A stretch of DNA of 64,000 nucleotides from Epinephelus fuscoguttatus. Taxonomy: Eukaryota; Chordata; Actinopteri; Perciformes; Serranidae. The translations under genes and the position numbers were made by a program. The stretch lies in the NCBI RefSeq assembly GCF_011397635.1, contig NC_064772.1, positions 15,949,035-16,013,034 on the forward strand, given 5' to 3'. The notes beneath the pieces were generated by a model. The model ran no database searches. It was not told the DNA's origin and worked only from the letters and a program-made list of their open reading frames with translations. Of this stretch, positions 1-12,081 are shown piece after piece (the first letter of the stretch is position 1; the number at the start of each line of letters is the position of its first letter).

Positions 1-27
1 ACACCTTAATGCAAATTACATCTGACA

Positions 28-697
28 TTAAAGTTCAGTGTGAAATATCAGTATTTTTTCTTTTACCTGTAGTGCCACTTATTTATCTTGATTGTTTCAG
101 TGTGAGTTGCAAAGTGTTGGAGATATCGGCCATAGAGATGTCTGCCTTCTCTCCAATATAAAGGAGCTAGATACATTTGCAAAACTCAACAGCAATGTCT
201 CTGTTCAGAAATCATGACCTGGTTACTCAAGATAATCCAGAGACCTTGTTGTGAGCAGTTTCATGTAGGAACTATTTTCTTTCCATCACACACCCGCTAA
301 CCATATCAACACACGACGACATCTGGACGACAATCTCGTGCTTGTGACAGTGTGAGATGTTAATATTAATGGCATCCTTCTCGACTAAGCTGTAGTGTGA
401 GGTAGCAGTAGATGCATGTTTGCTTCTACGCGGTGATACTGTTGGCGGGTGTAGTGTGGTAGAAAGGAAACAGTTCCTACATGAAACTGCTCACAACAAA
501 GTCTGTGGATTATCTTGAGTAACTAGATCACCATTTTTGGATAAAGATATTACTGCTGAGTTTTGCAAATGTATTTTTTTGGTGCTTTGAGCACCACAAA
601 CTGCAACTCACACCAAACAATCTAGAATAATAAAAAGCACTACAGGTAAGAGGAAAAATATGCATTTTTGATTTTGTGGTGAACTGTCCCTTTAAGA
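28..697. mobile_element. Foldback (palindromic) MITE-like element, copy 1
   Basis: The left arm (about 28-275) and right arm (about 466-697) are inverted copies: ACCTGTAGTGC, GTGTGAGTTGCA, ACATTTGCAAAACTCA and TTGTGAGCAGTTTCATG near 70-275 recur as reverse complements at 470-645. The right end is GGTGAACTGTCCCTTTAA, a terminal motif seen on several elements in this window. The loop is about 190 bp. No transposase is encoded. It lies in an intron of slc4a2, or just downstream of the exon at 1299. Confidence 0.75.
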
Positions 698-839
698 ATA
701 ATGTATCTGCAGTGCAACTTGGAAAGATTTTGCTTCCTTCCCTATATATGATTGTCAAAGTATAAGGGATTCTTGCTAAACACGTGTGCATTGTGAATTG
801 ATTATTCGATTTGCAGATAGGCTGAAAATTGTCAGAAAC

Positions 840-1060
840 CATTTTGATAACTGATTAATCATACATTTTTAAGAAAAAAAAACCCATTTGATGTTCTCAT
901 GTTCTAAAATGGGAGGATTTGCAGCTTTTTCTTATTTTACATTACAGAAAAGAGCGTATTTTTGAGTTTTAGATTGTTGGTCAGACAAAAGAAAAACTCA
1001 GAGGGCATTATTCTGGGCTTGAGGAATTTTTTTTACTATTTCATGGCGTTTTATATGTGA
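840..1060. repeat. Dispersed repeat fragment (TGATTAATC...TTGGTCAGACAAAA family)
   Basis: It contains TTTTGATAACTGATTAATC, GAGGATTTGCAGCTTTTTCTT and ATTGTTGGTCAGACAAAAG. Related stretches appear near 16015-16085 with 16415-16630, 17570-17715, 31700-31960 and 42890-43065 with 43632-43700. No coding capacity. The class is unknown to me. Confidence 0.6.
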
Positions 1061-1298
1061 GTTATTTGTTACTTGCAGCACTAGTTTTTGTATAAACAAG
1101 TAACAAACAACAATATAAGTCCAAAGAGTATGCAGTCTGATACAGTATTAGAATATATTTTACTCCCACAGTGTGAAAGGACTCTGAGTTGAAAGCAATA
1201 GAACCTAATAATGTATTAAAGCAGAGATCAGTCCCTATCATTGCTTCTCCGCTCACTCATATATTCACTTAAATATTAGAATGAAGGCGAATAATTAC

Positions 1299-4200
1299 CT
1301 CCACATCTTTGACTCTCTCTGACTCAGATGGATCAGTAGTTGTCTCCGTCACCTCCTCCTCCTCTTCCTCTTCATCCTCTCCCTCCTCTATGGGGCCAGT
1401 GCTGGGAGCATGGCTGCTTTTGTGATCTTTGTCCTTTCTCCTTTTCTTGCCACCCTTCTTCCTGCGTCCCTCAGAGGGCAGTTTGGACAGAGGTCGGTGG
1501 ATGTGGTGAGAGGAGTGACGGTGGTCTGAAGAAAAGATAAAGCAGAGATACACAAATATGAACTTATCTAATTTGAAGTTTATTTGGTTTTTTTTGTTTG
1601 TTTGTTTTTTTAACATTTCCCCAGCTTGCTGGATGTTGAAATACATTAAACAACAAGGAGGCCGTGGTGTGCTTACATTCGATATCCTCCTCATGGTAGT
1701 TGTGGTGCTGTTCATCAGGTACGACAGCAGCGGGGCTGAGGATCTGCTGGAAGCGCTGGACCCCCAAAGCTTTGTTCAGGTCCCCATCATCCTCCTCTTC
1801 AGGGCGTGGAGTCCCGTGTAGTGATGAGGCAGCAGGGGCCTCTGGCTGCAACACAACAAATCAACAAATACATTAAAGAAAGTACAATAAAAATAATAAT
1901 CAGTCCATTGATCAGGATTTTGGAACAAACATGTTTAATATTAATAAATAGGAAATAAATTCGGAAAATAAATGATATGAATAAATGTAGAAAATTAAAT
2001 AATAAAATAATTAGACAGTGAAATAATTCATTCTAAACCTTAATCCGATATTACAAAGCTGTTCTTCATCCTGCTTCTTTTCACAAAAAGTGAAGAAAGT
2101 GCAACCTCCAATTAAAGCTACAGAGACAGCAAAATGTTTATCGTTAAAATGGGACATAGGCTTACTACTTCATCACTACATTGCATCTTGAACTTTGGCC
2201 CTCTTGCTTATGTCGCTCTTAACGTTATCATTTAACGTGACTTTGGAGATACAACAAAAGAACATTTTGTTCACTTAAATAATTCCTCTGACTATTATTA
2301 CTACCATCATTATTACCTATTATTGGCTTTTATCTATGTGACTGCTCACCACTCACTTAAATGTGCTGTCATCCGTCATTGTGGCTTCTGACAGCTGTCA
2401 AAATGAGCTGTCAACGAGCTGCCAAGCTGTCATCTGTGTCTGGCTCTGTCAATATGACCTATCTTCGGCTGTACAGAGGACTGTGGGTCAGAATAGCTAG
2501 GAAAGCATGCTGGCTTGCATACTGCAAAATCTGACCAAATGCAGTAGGACATCCTGGTATATTTGGCACACTGCATTTGACATACTACTGTATGTACTGG
2601 GACATAGCTGATCTTTTTCTGGCACACTAAACAGTATGGCAGTATGGGTACTGGAATGCCCAGAGCATGAGTTTGCCTTTCACATAATCCAACACTAGAG
2701 GGAGTTCTAGTTCTGCTAATTCTCCACTATCAGGTCATCATATGAGTCCTCCTCTCATGCATACCTTCCTGAAAATTTGCCTTAAACTGAAAACAATCGC
2801 CATGTGCTTTGATCGTTACTCCTCTTCCACGCTGTGGTGTGACAGGGATCATGTGAGTGATAAGAGATCTGTTTTCTTGCAGCAGGATGCCGTGCCCTGC
2901 TGCGCCCTGCTCTGCCGGTGGGATGTTGTGATAAGGATTGGCTGCAATGGCGCAGCGAGTGGATGTGCTCCGACTTACAGGATCGTGCTCTGGCCACCTC
3001 ACGGCAGAGTGAAGGTTGCCATGACTACTGAGCAGGTGCCTTAGATCCTGCAGCGAACCCTTCCTGTGGCAGAACTCAGGGGCCACAAGTCACCTGATGC
3101 TCCCACAGTTGATTCTCAGGACACCCAACATGTCAATCATATATTAAGTTTTCTCCAGTGCTGCAGGGAGCAACAGGAAGCACGTCATGACTCCTCTCCC
3201 ACCTGCAGCTACTGCTCAGTGTTGTGTCAGACTCACTTTTTTTCAGTGAACGCACAGCAAACTGCTAAACGAATAAACAAATGCACTATTATATTCAACA
3301 GTAACAGAAATTAAACAAGTGTGTTTACTCAAGTGGTGTACCTTACTAAAGCTCATCTATTTCCCTTTATTCTCCACTACATTTATCTGACAGCTGTATT
3401 TACTTGTTAGCTTTCAGATTAAGATTTTGCATAAAGAAACATTTAATAAGCTCTTAAAATATGATGCACCATTAAAGATTCTAAGCTTTTTTTCCCAGGG
3501 GCCATTTTTCTGCAGAACAAGTGCTTTTTCTTTAATACTTAAAGTAGATTCTGGTGATAATACTTCCATGCTTAAATTAAGATTTTAAATGCAAGACTTT
3601 TACTTGCAGAAATTTTACACTGTGGTATTGTTAGAATATTTTTTTTAAAAAGTGTGACCAACTATGTCAAGAACCAAAAACAAATCTGGAAATAATACAA
3701 ATCTGCTCTTTCCATCAACTTAAATCATCACATCAGATCCAGAGCAAGAGCTGGCTGCTGCTTATACGCATGATGTAAAGCAGCTCTGTCGTTATGCTTG
3801 TTCCACTTTTAACACATTAAGCACATCAAACCCATCAAGACATGAAAATGTGGACAGGAAACTCAAGAGTTCATCCTGAATGTATCATACTTAGAAGCCC
3901 AACAGATGGTCATGAATCCAGGCATGTCCACACAAAGTGTGAAGAACCGATTCCCATGACCCACATAACCGTGCAGAGTTTTACGCTGAGCCGCTTTTAC
4001 ATGCCACACACAGGTGACAGAAGCAGAAAGCCCTTTGCTGAACTGTGGACAAGCTGAGGCTTATGAGTAAAAAGAGAGACAGGTCAGTCTGTTAGGCACA
4101 CAATCAATATTGACCCAAGGTTCAAATCCTCATATAGCTTTTTTTCCCCTGACAGATCAACAAGAGTTTCAAAAAAAGGAGTGAACCAACTATACGCTCA

Positions 4201-4742
4201 CCTCAGTGACCTCCAGAACAAATGGACGAGGACAACTCAGCACTTTGAAGCACCATTAACACTTTGAATAGCAGAGCAGATTACTAAGGGCCTAAGGGGA
4301 AAATGTGTTTCTTTAAAGTACACATTTTAAGTTACAGATAATATAATGGAGTTGCTCCATAAAGGTAACTTTAGTCAACAGTTTTTGCTTCCAACAGTTT
4401 CACCAAATGGTCAAAAACTGGAAAGAAAACCACTTAATTCCTGCAATAAGGCAGGATACTTCCAATATTTAATTATCTGACCAATCCTAATACCTTAAAC
4501 ACACGTATCCCATCCAGATGTGTGCTGCTACACTATCCCGCAGTTTATTTTTACAGATCTCTCATTCATATCATGGTTTCACAGTGAATCCCTAGAGGTG
4601 GGAGAGATGTGTGAGGGATTCTCAAAGAGGTGAGAGAATTTTCCACAACCCAAACCATGTGCAAAAACAAGCCGAGGGGAGCCGAGTAAAAACAACACCG
4701 AGCAGACAATGAAGACGACTTTCAGGGACTTACCTCGCTCAT
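1299..4742 (-). CDS. slc4a2: Anion exchanger 2 (AE2), 5' coding exons only; gene continues beyond the left edge
   Basis: Three exons read on the minus strand: 4742-4734 (ATG AGC GAG, then GTAAGT), 1845-1677 and 1525-1299, with phases 0, 0, 1, 0 that agree. The product so far is about 135 residues. It contains GDLNKALGVQRFQQIL, then HEEDIE joined across the intron to YHRHSSHHIHRPLS, then a Lys/Arg-rich stretch and the acidic block EEGEDEEEEEEE. This matches the N-terminal cytoplasmic region of SLC4A2 (human has LGVERFEEIL and a YHRQSSHHIHHPLS-like segment). The family performs electroneutral Cl-/HCO3- exchange at the plasma membrane; this N-terminal half takes part in pH regulation, while the transmembrane part lies outside the window. 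SLC4A3 is a close paralogue, but SHHIH and LGV-RF favour AE2. The two exons at 1299-1845 are secure. The 9-nt first coding exon is less so, because a second in-phase first exon exists at 15552-15611. Which teleost duplicate (a or b) this is cannot be told. Confidence 0.85.
1346..1392 (-). repeat. Coding CTC/TCC triplet tract giving a poly-glutamate run in slc4a2
   Basis: The plus strand reads CACCTCCTCCTCCTCTTCCTCTTCATCC and so on; on the minus strand this is GAG/GAA codons for EEGEDEEEEEEE. It is an imperfect in-frame trinucleotide repeat in the acidic N-terminal segment. Acidic runs also occur in mammalian AE2 and AE3 at this place. Confidence 0.8.
1846..4733 (-). other. slc4a2: slc4a2 first intron (relative to the MSE exon)
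   Basis: The intron lies between the donor at 4733 and the acceptor at 1846. It holds AT-rich DNA and a fragment around 2500-2660 with repeated 'catact/agtatg' words that looks like a degraded transposon end. No coding exon could be supported. Confidence 0.6.
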
Positions 4743-7700
4743 GGCAACGTGAGCTTAATTAAAATCAGCGTTTTGGTGGCAACAAGTGTCACTGCCCTCC
4801 AACATGACAAAAGTGGAGCTCTGACCCTCGACTCCTCGATTAAGAACTGCAAGCAGGAGACATCCCTCTCTTCCCCGCTTATCAAAGCCGCGTGATACCC
4901 TAATCAGAGCCCTATCGGCCAACCTGCCACCTTCACCAGTCTGCCCATTGTGCCAGGGCAGAATAAACAAGACTCTCGTTCTCGCTTTGAGGACAAACGC
5001 AGCCTGAAAGGACAAGCCGTGTTTGAACAGCCCGGAACAAAACCCCACGCTGACATTCATCTCCACATTTTAACTTTGATACATGAAGCCTAAATATTGA
5101 CCAAGGTGCTCTTAGTCAGTGTGCCTTGAAGGGCAATATAAATGCATAGGAACTAAACATCTCACAGTTTTCAAAAGGATGCATATTTGATGGCTAATAT
5201 TGACAAAAGACATGTTAAGTAACAGACTGGAATTACATCAGATTAAAATGCTGTTTGTGCCAGAAAGGTGACACCACTCATGAGTTTTTGTACATGAAAA
5301 ATGACTGAAAAACATACTTGTGGTAGATCACTTGACAGCTGAACAAAGACACAAAACTAAGCAATTTGTTAACCAAACAAAAACAAGATTTAAACAACCT
5401 TTGTCAGCTTGATTTCAGACTTAAAGCTGTAATATATTAGTGCAGGTATGTTGGTAACTTTTAACAAGGTCCTTCTCATCATACTTGATAACATTGACAT
5501 TAATCTTGTATTAGCAATCAATATCTTAATAAAACAAAATAATTTCAATAATGTATTGGGGGAATTAGCAGGCAGGGAAGCTTGTCCAGCACACTTATTC
5601 AAAGAAAGCAAATATTAGAAAATCCATTTTACCACTGTGTATCTAAAATATTAGACTTTATAGTCTGCAAGGGAGGAGAGATATGACTGGGCGACTGTGC
5701 TGCCAGTTAGAGAAAAAGAAACGGAAATAATAAATCTTTTTGTTTTTTTGCTTAAAGTTAGTCAGTGCCAAATAATAGCTTAAGTCACAGTCTTGAAGAT
5801 CTGTTTCATTAATTTGGTGGTGACAGCTGAGTGTGTTTGCTGGCAGATGACAGCTTATGTATATTAGCTCGTTTTAGGAGTCCTGCAACTGGCAAGATAA
5901 AAAGGTTACCGCCGCATACACTGTGTATGTGCGTGCACGTACGCAAGTTTTGGTGTGTGTGAGAATGGATATTAAACAGTATGCTATGCAGGAATTGCTG
6001 TTTGCTAGTTGTGAACACAACATTCAGTTGTAGCCCCTCCTCCCTACACTGCTTGTACGTACACTGCAGACTACTACTGCAACACTGTTACATTTGTTGT
6101 AATGGATATACCAGTACTTCAAAGCTGACTAAGCTAACCGACTGCACCGACAGGTCCAACAGAAAACAGGCCAACTGCATCCTCACTAGCAAAAATGAAA
6201 GCCAACCCCAGATTCTCTCTCGTTTTGGAACAAGCTTTGCATTTCGCCTCATTTTTATTTTAATTTTTTACTGCTCTGTGCCTGCAACTTTCATAGCTTC
6301 ATCTTGGATGCATGCAGCCTACAGTCCAGTCGCTACCTTTTTATAAAGTCCCAACTTACCCTGCCTGGGAGCTCTACGCCCAGAAACGTCCCCAACCACA
6401 GTATCATAAGAAGAAAATAAGAAAATATGGGCAAAGGGCAGAGTCTGTGCAATTAGACACACCACTACACACTCTAGTGGGTCATAAGTGATAATTGACA
6501 GGTATAACTTTTGTACGAGTCTCTATATTGTTTTTTAAGGAAAAACCTACATAGTATGCCTTTAATGATTGTGTGCCATTTCTGATTTTTCCCATGAACG
6601 TCACCACGGACACCCAGTTAGTAATGCTGCAAATGCAAAAAATGCAAGGGATGTCATCAGTGGGCCATCGGTTCAATCACCATTGTGCTATTTGGAGTTA
6701 TAAAATAAAATTCTTTGAGATTACTACTTAAAGGGAATGTCTGCAAACAAGCCGTGCGAGCAGCTCCGTGAGGCTAACATGCTCACAAGGACAATGCTAA
6801 GTTAGTTAGTTTGTCATCTTAGTTCAGCATTTTAGCATGCTAACATTTGCAATCAGCATGAAAGACAAAGTGCAGCTGAGGCTGATAGCACAGTCAGTTT
6901 TGAAGGCCCTTTATAAAAAAAACTGTCAAAACTGTTGACCAGATGATGGCACTGTGTGGAAAGCTAGGCATAAGCCAACATTATTAAAATTCATCCTGAG
7001 GAGGACACGGAGCTTTTACCAAATGTCATGACATTCCATCCAATAGCTCTTGAGATATTTCAGTCTGGACCAAGGTGGTGGAAAAGTTTAACACATATGA
7101 CTCATACAGGGCAGCAGGAATATTTGCCACAGCAGACTGCAGAAAAACAAAAAATAATGAAACATCTTTGCCTCTTTTCCTAAATTTAGAGTGTGTAAGA
7201 ATAAATTATTAGCTCGTAAAAGAGTTAATCTTGTGAAGCATTTTAAAAATGTAGTGTGCATGTGCAGCGGCTGTGTTGTATAATGAGATGGACACTTGAC
7301 CGTGTGTGGAGGCTGCAGAGGAGATTATCTGTGTCGTGAGGTAGGCTCAAATCCCACACAGTCAGCATTCGGAGGGGAAAGGGGGAGATAGGCTGTGGAC
7401 GTTGTCGTGATCATCATGTCGTGCAGTGTGGCTGATGAGTCACTGCATTCCAACATATCTTAACATGAGTCTGCAAGGAGAGCTGGGTACACACTATGAG
7501 TTTCTGATTATTCTGTGAAAGCGTGTGAGTTGTAACCCAGTTTCCCCCTCAGCCAATTTTGTATTATGCAAGCACTGATTTTCACAACCCTTCTATTGCA
7601 TCATATATTTAACAGCATGTTTGTACTGCTTCAAATCAATTACAAATGTTTACGTCATATACTCAATTTAATCAATGCATACTCCAGCCAGTCTGAGACC

Positions 7701-8567
7701 GGAAAATAGATCTCCAATTTGTTTGCTTTTGCTTCCTCTCTGGTGATACCCTTTGATTATATTTGTATTGGGAATTGGACTTCTAGCAGGCATCAGCTTT
7801 ATCAAACAGGGTTTGCAAACATAGCCAAACATGCAAAAAATCATTTGCCTGAGTTTTATCTAAGTTGAAGATGTCCAACTGATAAACTGTTGAGAGAAGG
7901 TGATTCTGCAGAAACTGCCAGATGCACGTCACAGGAAGTCTACAAGGTAATAAAACAAGATAGTAAGGAGTGGGTGTGAACTGCACTGCGCTGATCCTGC
8001 TATCAAAGGTCTGACAGCTCACCGAGAATCACTGATACAGTTGCACGATCACGTCAAAGCTCACAATTACAATATATGGATGGCGACGTGATGACAGCAA
8101 GGGCTGGGTGCTTGTTGTCTGAACTGAGGCCACGGCCTGATAGTCTTTTTACTTAAGAAAGTTTCAACTGAGTGGAAGTAGCAGCCATGATAAGAGCTGG
8201 TTGAATTCTCTAAACGCTAAGAAAAGGTGCTTCAATGCTTCCTTACCTCCTTAAGCACAGAGTACACTGGACCATCCCTTGCAAAGGGAAAAGAGATAAT
8301 GCCATCCCAAAATTCCTTTATTTTAAATTACATTTAAAGCAATACAACATACTGATGTTCATGAAAACAAACTATATGCTTTAATCTATCTTGTATAAAA
8401 TTATTATTTTCAGACAATCATACCAACTGGGATTCGTGTTGATGAATATGAGTGCACAGGAGGGTGAGTGTGCAAAAGTGAGTAACCATTCTAAATAGAG
8501 AGGCACTGATCGATGGGCTGGTGACTGGAATTGACCAGTCTTACCCTTTTTCCACTAAGATAAACGT
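4743..8567. other. Putative slc4a2 leader followed by repeat-bearing non-coding DNA
   Basis: Directly upstream of the MSE exon (minus strand, about 4743-5060) the base composition is more GC-rich and could be 5' UTR or promoter, but no TATA box or transcription start can be fixed. From 6740 to 7105 there is a dispersed repeat marked by GCTAACATGCTCACAAGGACAATG, TTTAGCATGCTAACATTTGC and TTCCATCCAATAGCTCTTGAG; the same words recur at 16830-16860 and 23470-25025. No gene recognised. Confidence 0.5.
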
Positions 8568-8575
8568 GTACGCAG

Positions 8576-9624
8576 TAGGGCCGTAACGGTACGTGTATTT
8601 GTGTCGAACCGTTCGGTACCCGACTTTCGGTTCAGCACGACCCTGTACTGAATTATTGGGTGCAAGACATTATTTTATTTTATTTTGTTTTATTTTAATT
8701 CCATTTTTGCGAGCCGAACCATTTAAAATATCTAGTTCCCCAACGGACATAATTGAGTGACGGACCGAGTCCGACCGTAAATCTCCGCCTTCACTTTGTG
8801 CAGCGCATTCTCGTATTTTGACATGGCAAGTGAGCCTGACGAACCTCAAGACCCACCCGCAAACCTTAAGTTCTCCGTTCGGGAACACTTTGGTTTCAGG
8901 GTAAAATACGAAGATGGAAATAAACAAGTGGACAAGACAAAAGCAGTGTGCCGACACTGCAGAACAGCGGTCGGGTATGTACTTGGAAACACGTCTAACA
9001 TGCTAACGCATCTAAAGCGACACCACCCGAGTTTGAACGTTAACCGGCACGACTAGAAAGAGCAATCTGGTACAAACTACGATATTGTCGTCATTTAAAA
9101 CGAAAGAGCGTTTCCCTGACCATTCTGATCCACTAAATAACCAACGCCATTGGAGTGTTGTTTAAGCTGCACTTTAGATATTGAAGCATGTTTTGTTTAC
9201 TGCACTTTAACAAAGTGGGAAAGCTAAGTAAGTTCCTAGTAAAACTGAATCTGAGCAGGCTTTAAAGCTGACCAGCTGCACTATACTTTTTATTTTATTT
9301 GAGTAAAACTGTTAAAGCAGAAATTTATATTTATATTTCTCATTCAAAAAATGTGTTTAAAAAAAACAGCAGGATTTCATTTTTCACTTTTATATTTCTA
9401 TTTTCATTCAAACAATGTGAAAAAGCAGGATTTTATATATATATTTGTTCCATTCAAAAATTGTGTAAAAAGAGTTAACTGCTGTGGTGTTACATTTTAA
9501 TAAGGTTACCAATAAGTAAAAGATATTTAATAGTTGTCTATTTTTTTCATTACTGTACCGAAAAAAAACGAACCGTGACTTGTGTACCAAGGTACATACC
9601 AAACTGTGACTTTTGTGTACCCTA
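8576..9624 (+). mobile_element. Non-autonomous hAT transposon carrying a BED-finger ORF
   Basis: The element begins TAGGGCCGTAACGGTAC and ends GTGTACCCTA, and is flanked on both sides by the identical 8-bp duplication GTACGCAG (8568-8575 and 9625-9632). Eight-bp duplications and TAGGG...CCCTA ends are typical of hAT elements. The inner ends repeat 'GAACCG/CGGTTC' and 'GGTAC' words in inverted order. At 1049 bp it is far shorter than an autonomous hAT and lacks the catalytic and dimerisation domains; only an N-terminal BED zinc-finger ORF remains. Confidence 0.88.
8823..9056 (+). CDS. BED-type zinc-finger remnant of a hAT transposase (77 aa)
   Basis: The ATG at 8823 (MASEPDEPQDPP) opens an uninterrupted 77-codon frame ending in TAG. 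It contains AVCRHCRTAV and NMLTHLKRHHPS, which gives C43-x2-C46 with H63 and H67: the zinc ligands of a BED finger, the DNA-binding domain at the N terminus of many hAT transposases and ZBED proteins. The RNase H-like catalytic fold is absent. The frame is open with no stop or frameshift across the finger. If transcribed it could make a small DNA-binding protein; more simply it is the first exon of a deleted transposase. Its start is ambiguous, since the frame is open 27 nt further upstream. Confidence 0.65.
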   Translation: MASEPDEPQDPPANLKFSVREHFGFRVKYEDGNKQVDKTKAVCRHCRTAVGYVLGNTSNMLTHLKRHHPSLNVNRHD

Positions 9625-10477
9625 GTACGCAGGGTTTTTAAACACGGGAAAACCAGCTAAACATAGGCTACAAACTCATTTCCCATTGCCAGTAGACGAG
9701 AGCAGTGTGCCTAGTATGACTTTCTGAAAGCAGGTTAGTAAAGAGTAGAATGCAGCACGGAGGCTTGTGAAAACTTAATGGTGGTTACTTCTGTTAATAC
9801 ATCTCTTATTCATTCAGCCTCTCTTTCAAACCTATTATAACCTTGTGAATACCATTACCATTACGTTCAAAAGCAAGATGTTAGCAGGTATTTTTTTGTC
9901 CAGTTTTCAATGTGACAACCATTTTGTTTCACTTTTGTCACTGGTAGCTTATATTCCTTTCTTTTTTCAACTCCAACCTTATAATGAAGTAATATTTTTT
10001 ACCGGCCTGATTTTCCATGTTTATCTTGCCTGCATGGAACAACATGGTAAGAACGAATAGGCCAAAGTCTAAGATTCACTTTTAAAAGTCTATCATCAGT
10101 AACATCCACCATGGCATAAATACCTAGCCATGTGTAAGTGCAGCCGGATGCTCCTAGCACTGCGGTTGTCTTTTCCCAAGCCCTGAATTCTCCTTTACAT
10201 CTTCCCTTGACCTCATGATGCTTTCCATCGAGGTCAAGGAAACGTGTTAGGAAAAGACACAGGACATATTTTTTCTGACTATTTGAGCATAGCCCAGTAG
10301 TTTCCAACCTGGATATTAAGATTATCCAAAGGGGTCGCAAGAACATTACGACGGGTCACAAGATGATTAACAGGACTCAAATTTTCAAAATGAAACCATG
10401 AGAAACCATATCAACCAAATCACTTTTGTTCATCTGCCAAAGGTCGTTAGACATTAAAGCTGGGATAAGCCCTGTTT

Positions 10478-10790
10478 TAAAGGAATAGTTCACCATTTTG
10501 CGAAATACTCCTTTTCGGATTCTTGCTGAGAGTTTTATGAAAAGATCAAAATCAATTTCATGTAATTATGAAGATACAGTCAGCAGCCAACTGGTTGCTA
10601 GTGATTGGAAAGAGGGGGAAACAGCCACCCTGGCCCAGTCCAAAGGTAAAAAAATCTGCCTACCGGCACCTCTGAAGTTCTCTAACCAACATTTTATCTT
10701 ATATCTTGTTGGTTTAGTCCTATCAAAAGCCGATGTACAAGTTCTACTCTAAGATAAGCTAAGCTATCTGACTGCTGGTTGTAGTTTCAT
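10478..10790. repeat. Dispersed element with AAAGGAATAGTTCACCATTTTG start
   Basis: It starts TTTAAAGGAATAGTTCACC and contains TTCTTGCTGAGAGTTTTATG and CTTGTTGGTTTAG, a pattern I know as highly repeated in percomorph genomes. The opening resembles the inverse of the TTCACC/GGTGAACTGTCC end of the foldback elements. No coding capacity. Confidence 0.55.
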
Positions 10791-12042
10791 GTTTAACTGA
10801 GAGACATGAGTAGTGCCAATCATCTCATCTAACTCTTAACAAGACACAAAGAAGTAAACAACAACCTAATTTTAAACATGCTGAAACATCGCTTTAAAGT
10901 AATACATCGTCTTTCTGCGAAATGTACCAACTCCTCAGACTTTATGCTAGGCTAACCTAAGCCTAGCAAAGCCTCCAACTTTGCAGTTAACTGATACCTC
11001 ATTCTTGTTTCTAAACTAATCTAACTCTCAACTAGACAGTAAATGTGCACATTTCTGAAAGTGTCTCACTATTACTTATAGTATATATAGGAGACACAAT
11101 CCAAATAGATTGGAAACCAATAATCTAGACAGTTTTCATCTTACAGATGCAGCAGTTGTTTACACTGCTGAAATGCCTTGAGGCAAGACACTAAATCCCT
11201 ACCAGCCCCAGTCGCTCTGTTCTGCAGCTGACCCTGACCTTTGACATTTCTGGGAGAGAGGAGAAGCAAAAACAAACCTTTGCAAACAGTTTTACACTGA
11301 GCCAGCAGCACAGCGGGTTTCTTTATATTAGTTTTCCCTGTTCATTAAGGAAAAACCACTTAAACTGTTCACAGCGCTCCCCTACAAAGAAACCTTTCGT
11401 AATCCACCTGCTGACATTATAGAGGTGACTATCTGTAACTAGTGACACATTAAAATAACATTAGGTTGTAATTATTACCTTGGATTTCAAATGCTTGAGA
11501 AAAGTCAATGAGCTGTTGACGAAGTAAAATTGCGTCTCAAAAGTACAAGAACTAGACTGAACATTAACCAGCTGCAGAGTTCGTGTTGAGGTTATATTTA
11601 CCTAAAGAGCCAAAGTCAGAAGAAGAAAGTCGGTGCACATATAGGCTCAGAAAGTCTCTATTTGCCCAATGTAGGATAATGTGTAATGACTGACTGGGAA
11701 TGATAAGAGCAAGACTAAATATCACAAAGAAACACGTTACGTTGAACTCTCCATGCTCGAACTGAACAAACTCACCTTCAATGAATACAGATAGTCCATC
11801 ACATTACACACAAGTGTGTTGCTGAAGGCTAAAATACAACAAGATAGCTGTATTTGCTTTTCCAATGTCAAAAGTAAAAGCCGGAGACGTCCATGGCTTT
11901 GATGGAAGACAACTTGTTTCCCATTTCAGTTAGCCCTTGTCACATGGCCAGGGCAGCTCTCCACAGTAGGAAGAAGACATTACTCAGTTTCACAACGTTA
12001 GCCCTTAAAAATCCAAACAGGATTATCTGAACTCACCCTTAC

Positions 12043-12044
<2 letters not shown>

Positions 12045-12080
<36 letters not shown>
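12045..12080. repeat. (CA)18 microsatellite
   Basis: A pure dinucleotide CA run of 36 nt, directly preceded by ACCC. Confidence 0.95.

Positions 12081-12081
<1 letters not shown>

Noticed and set aside
1558-1821. Plus-strand frame opposite slc4a2 exons
   Set aside because: Shadow of the minus-strand exon; no domain of its own.
2730-3086. Minus-strand frame with a donor (GATCCT|GTAAGT at about 2979) and an acceptor-like CCACAG near 3064, looking like a cassette exon of slc4a2
   Set aside because: In the required phase 0 it contains a TAG stop, and the sequence has no likeness to anion exchangers.
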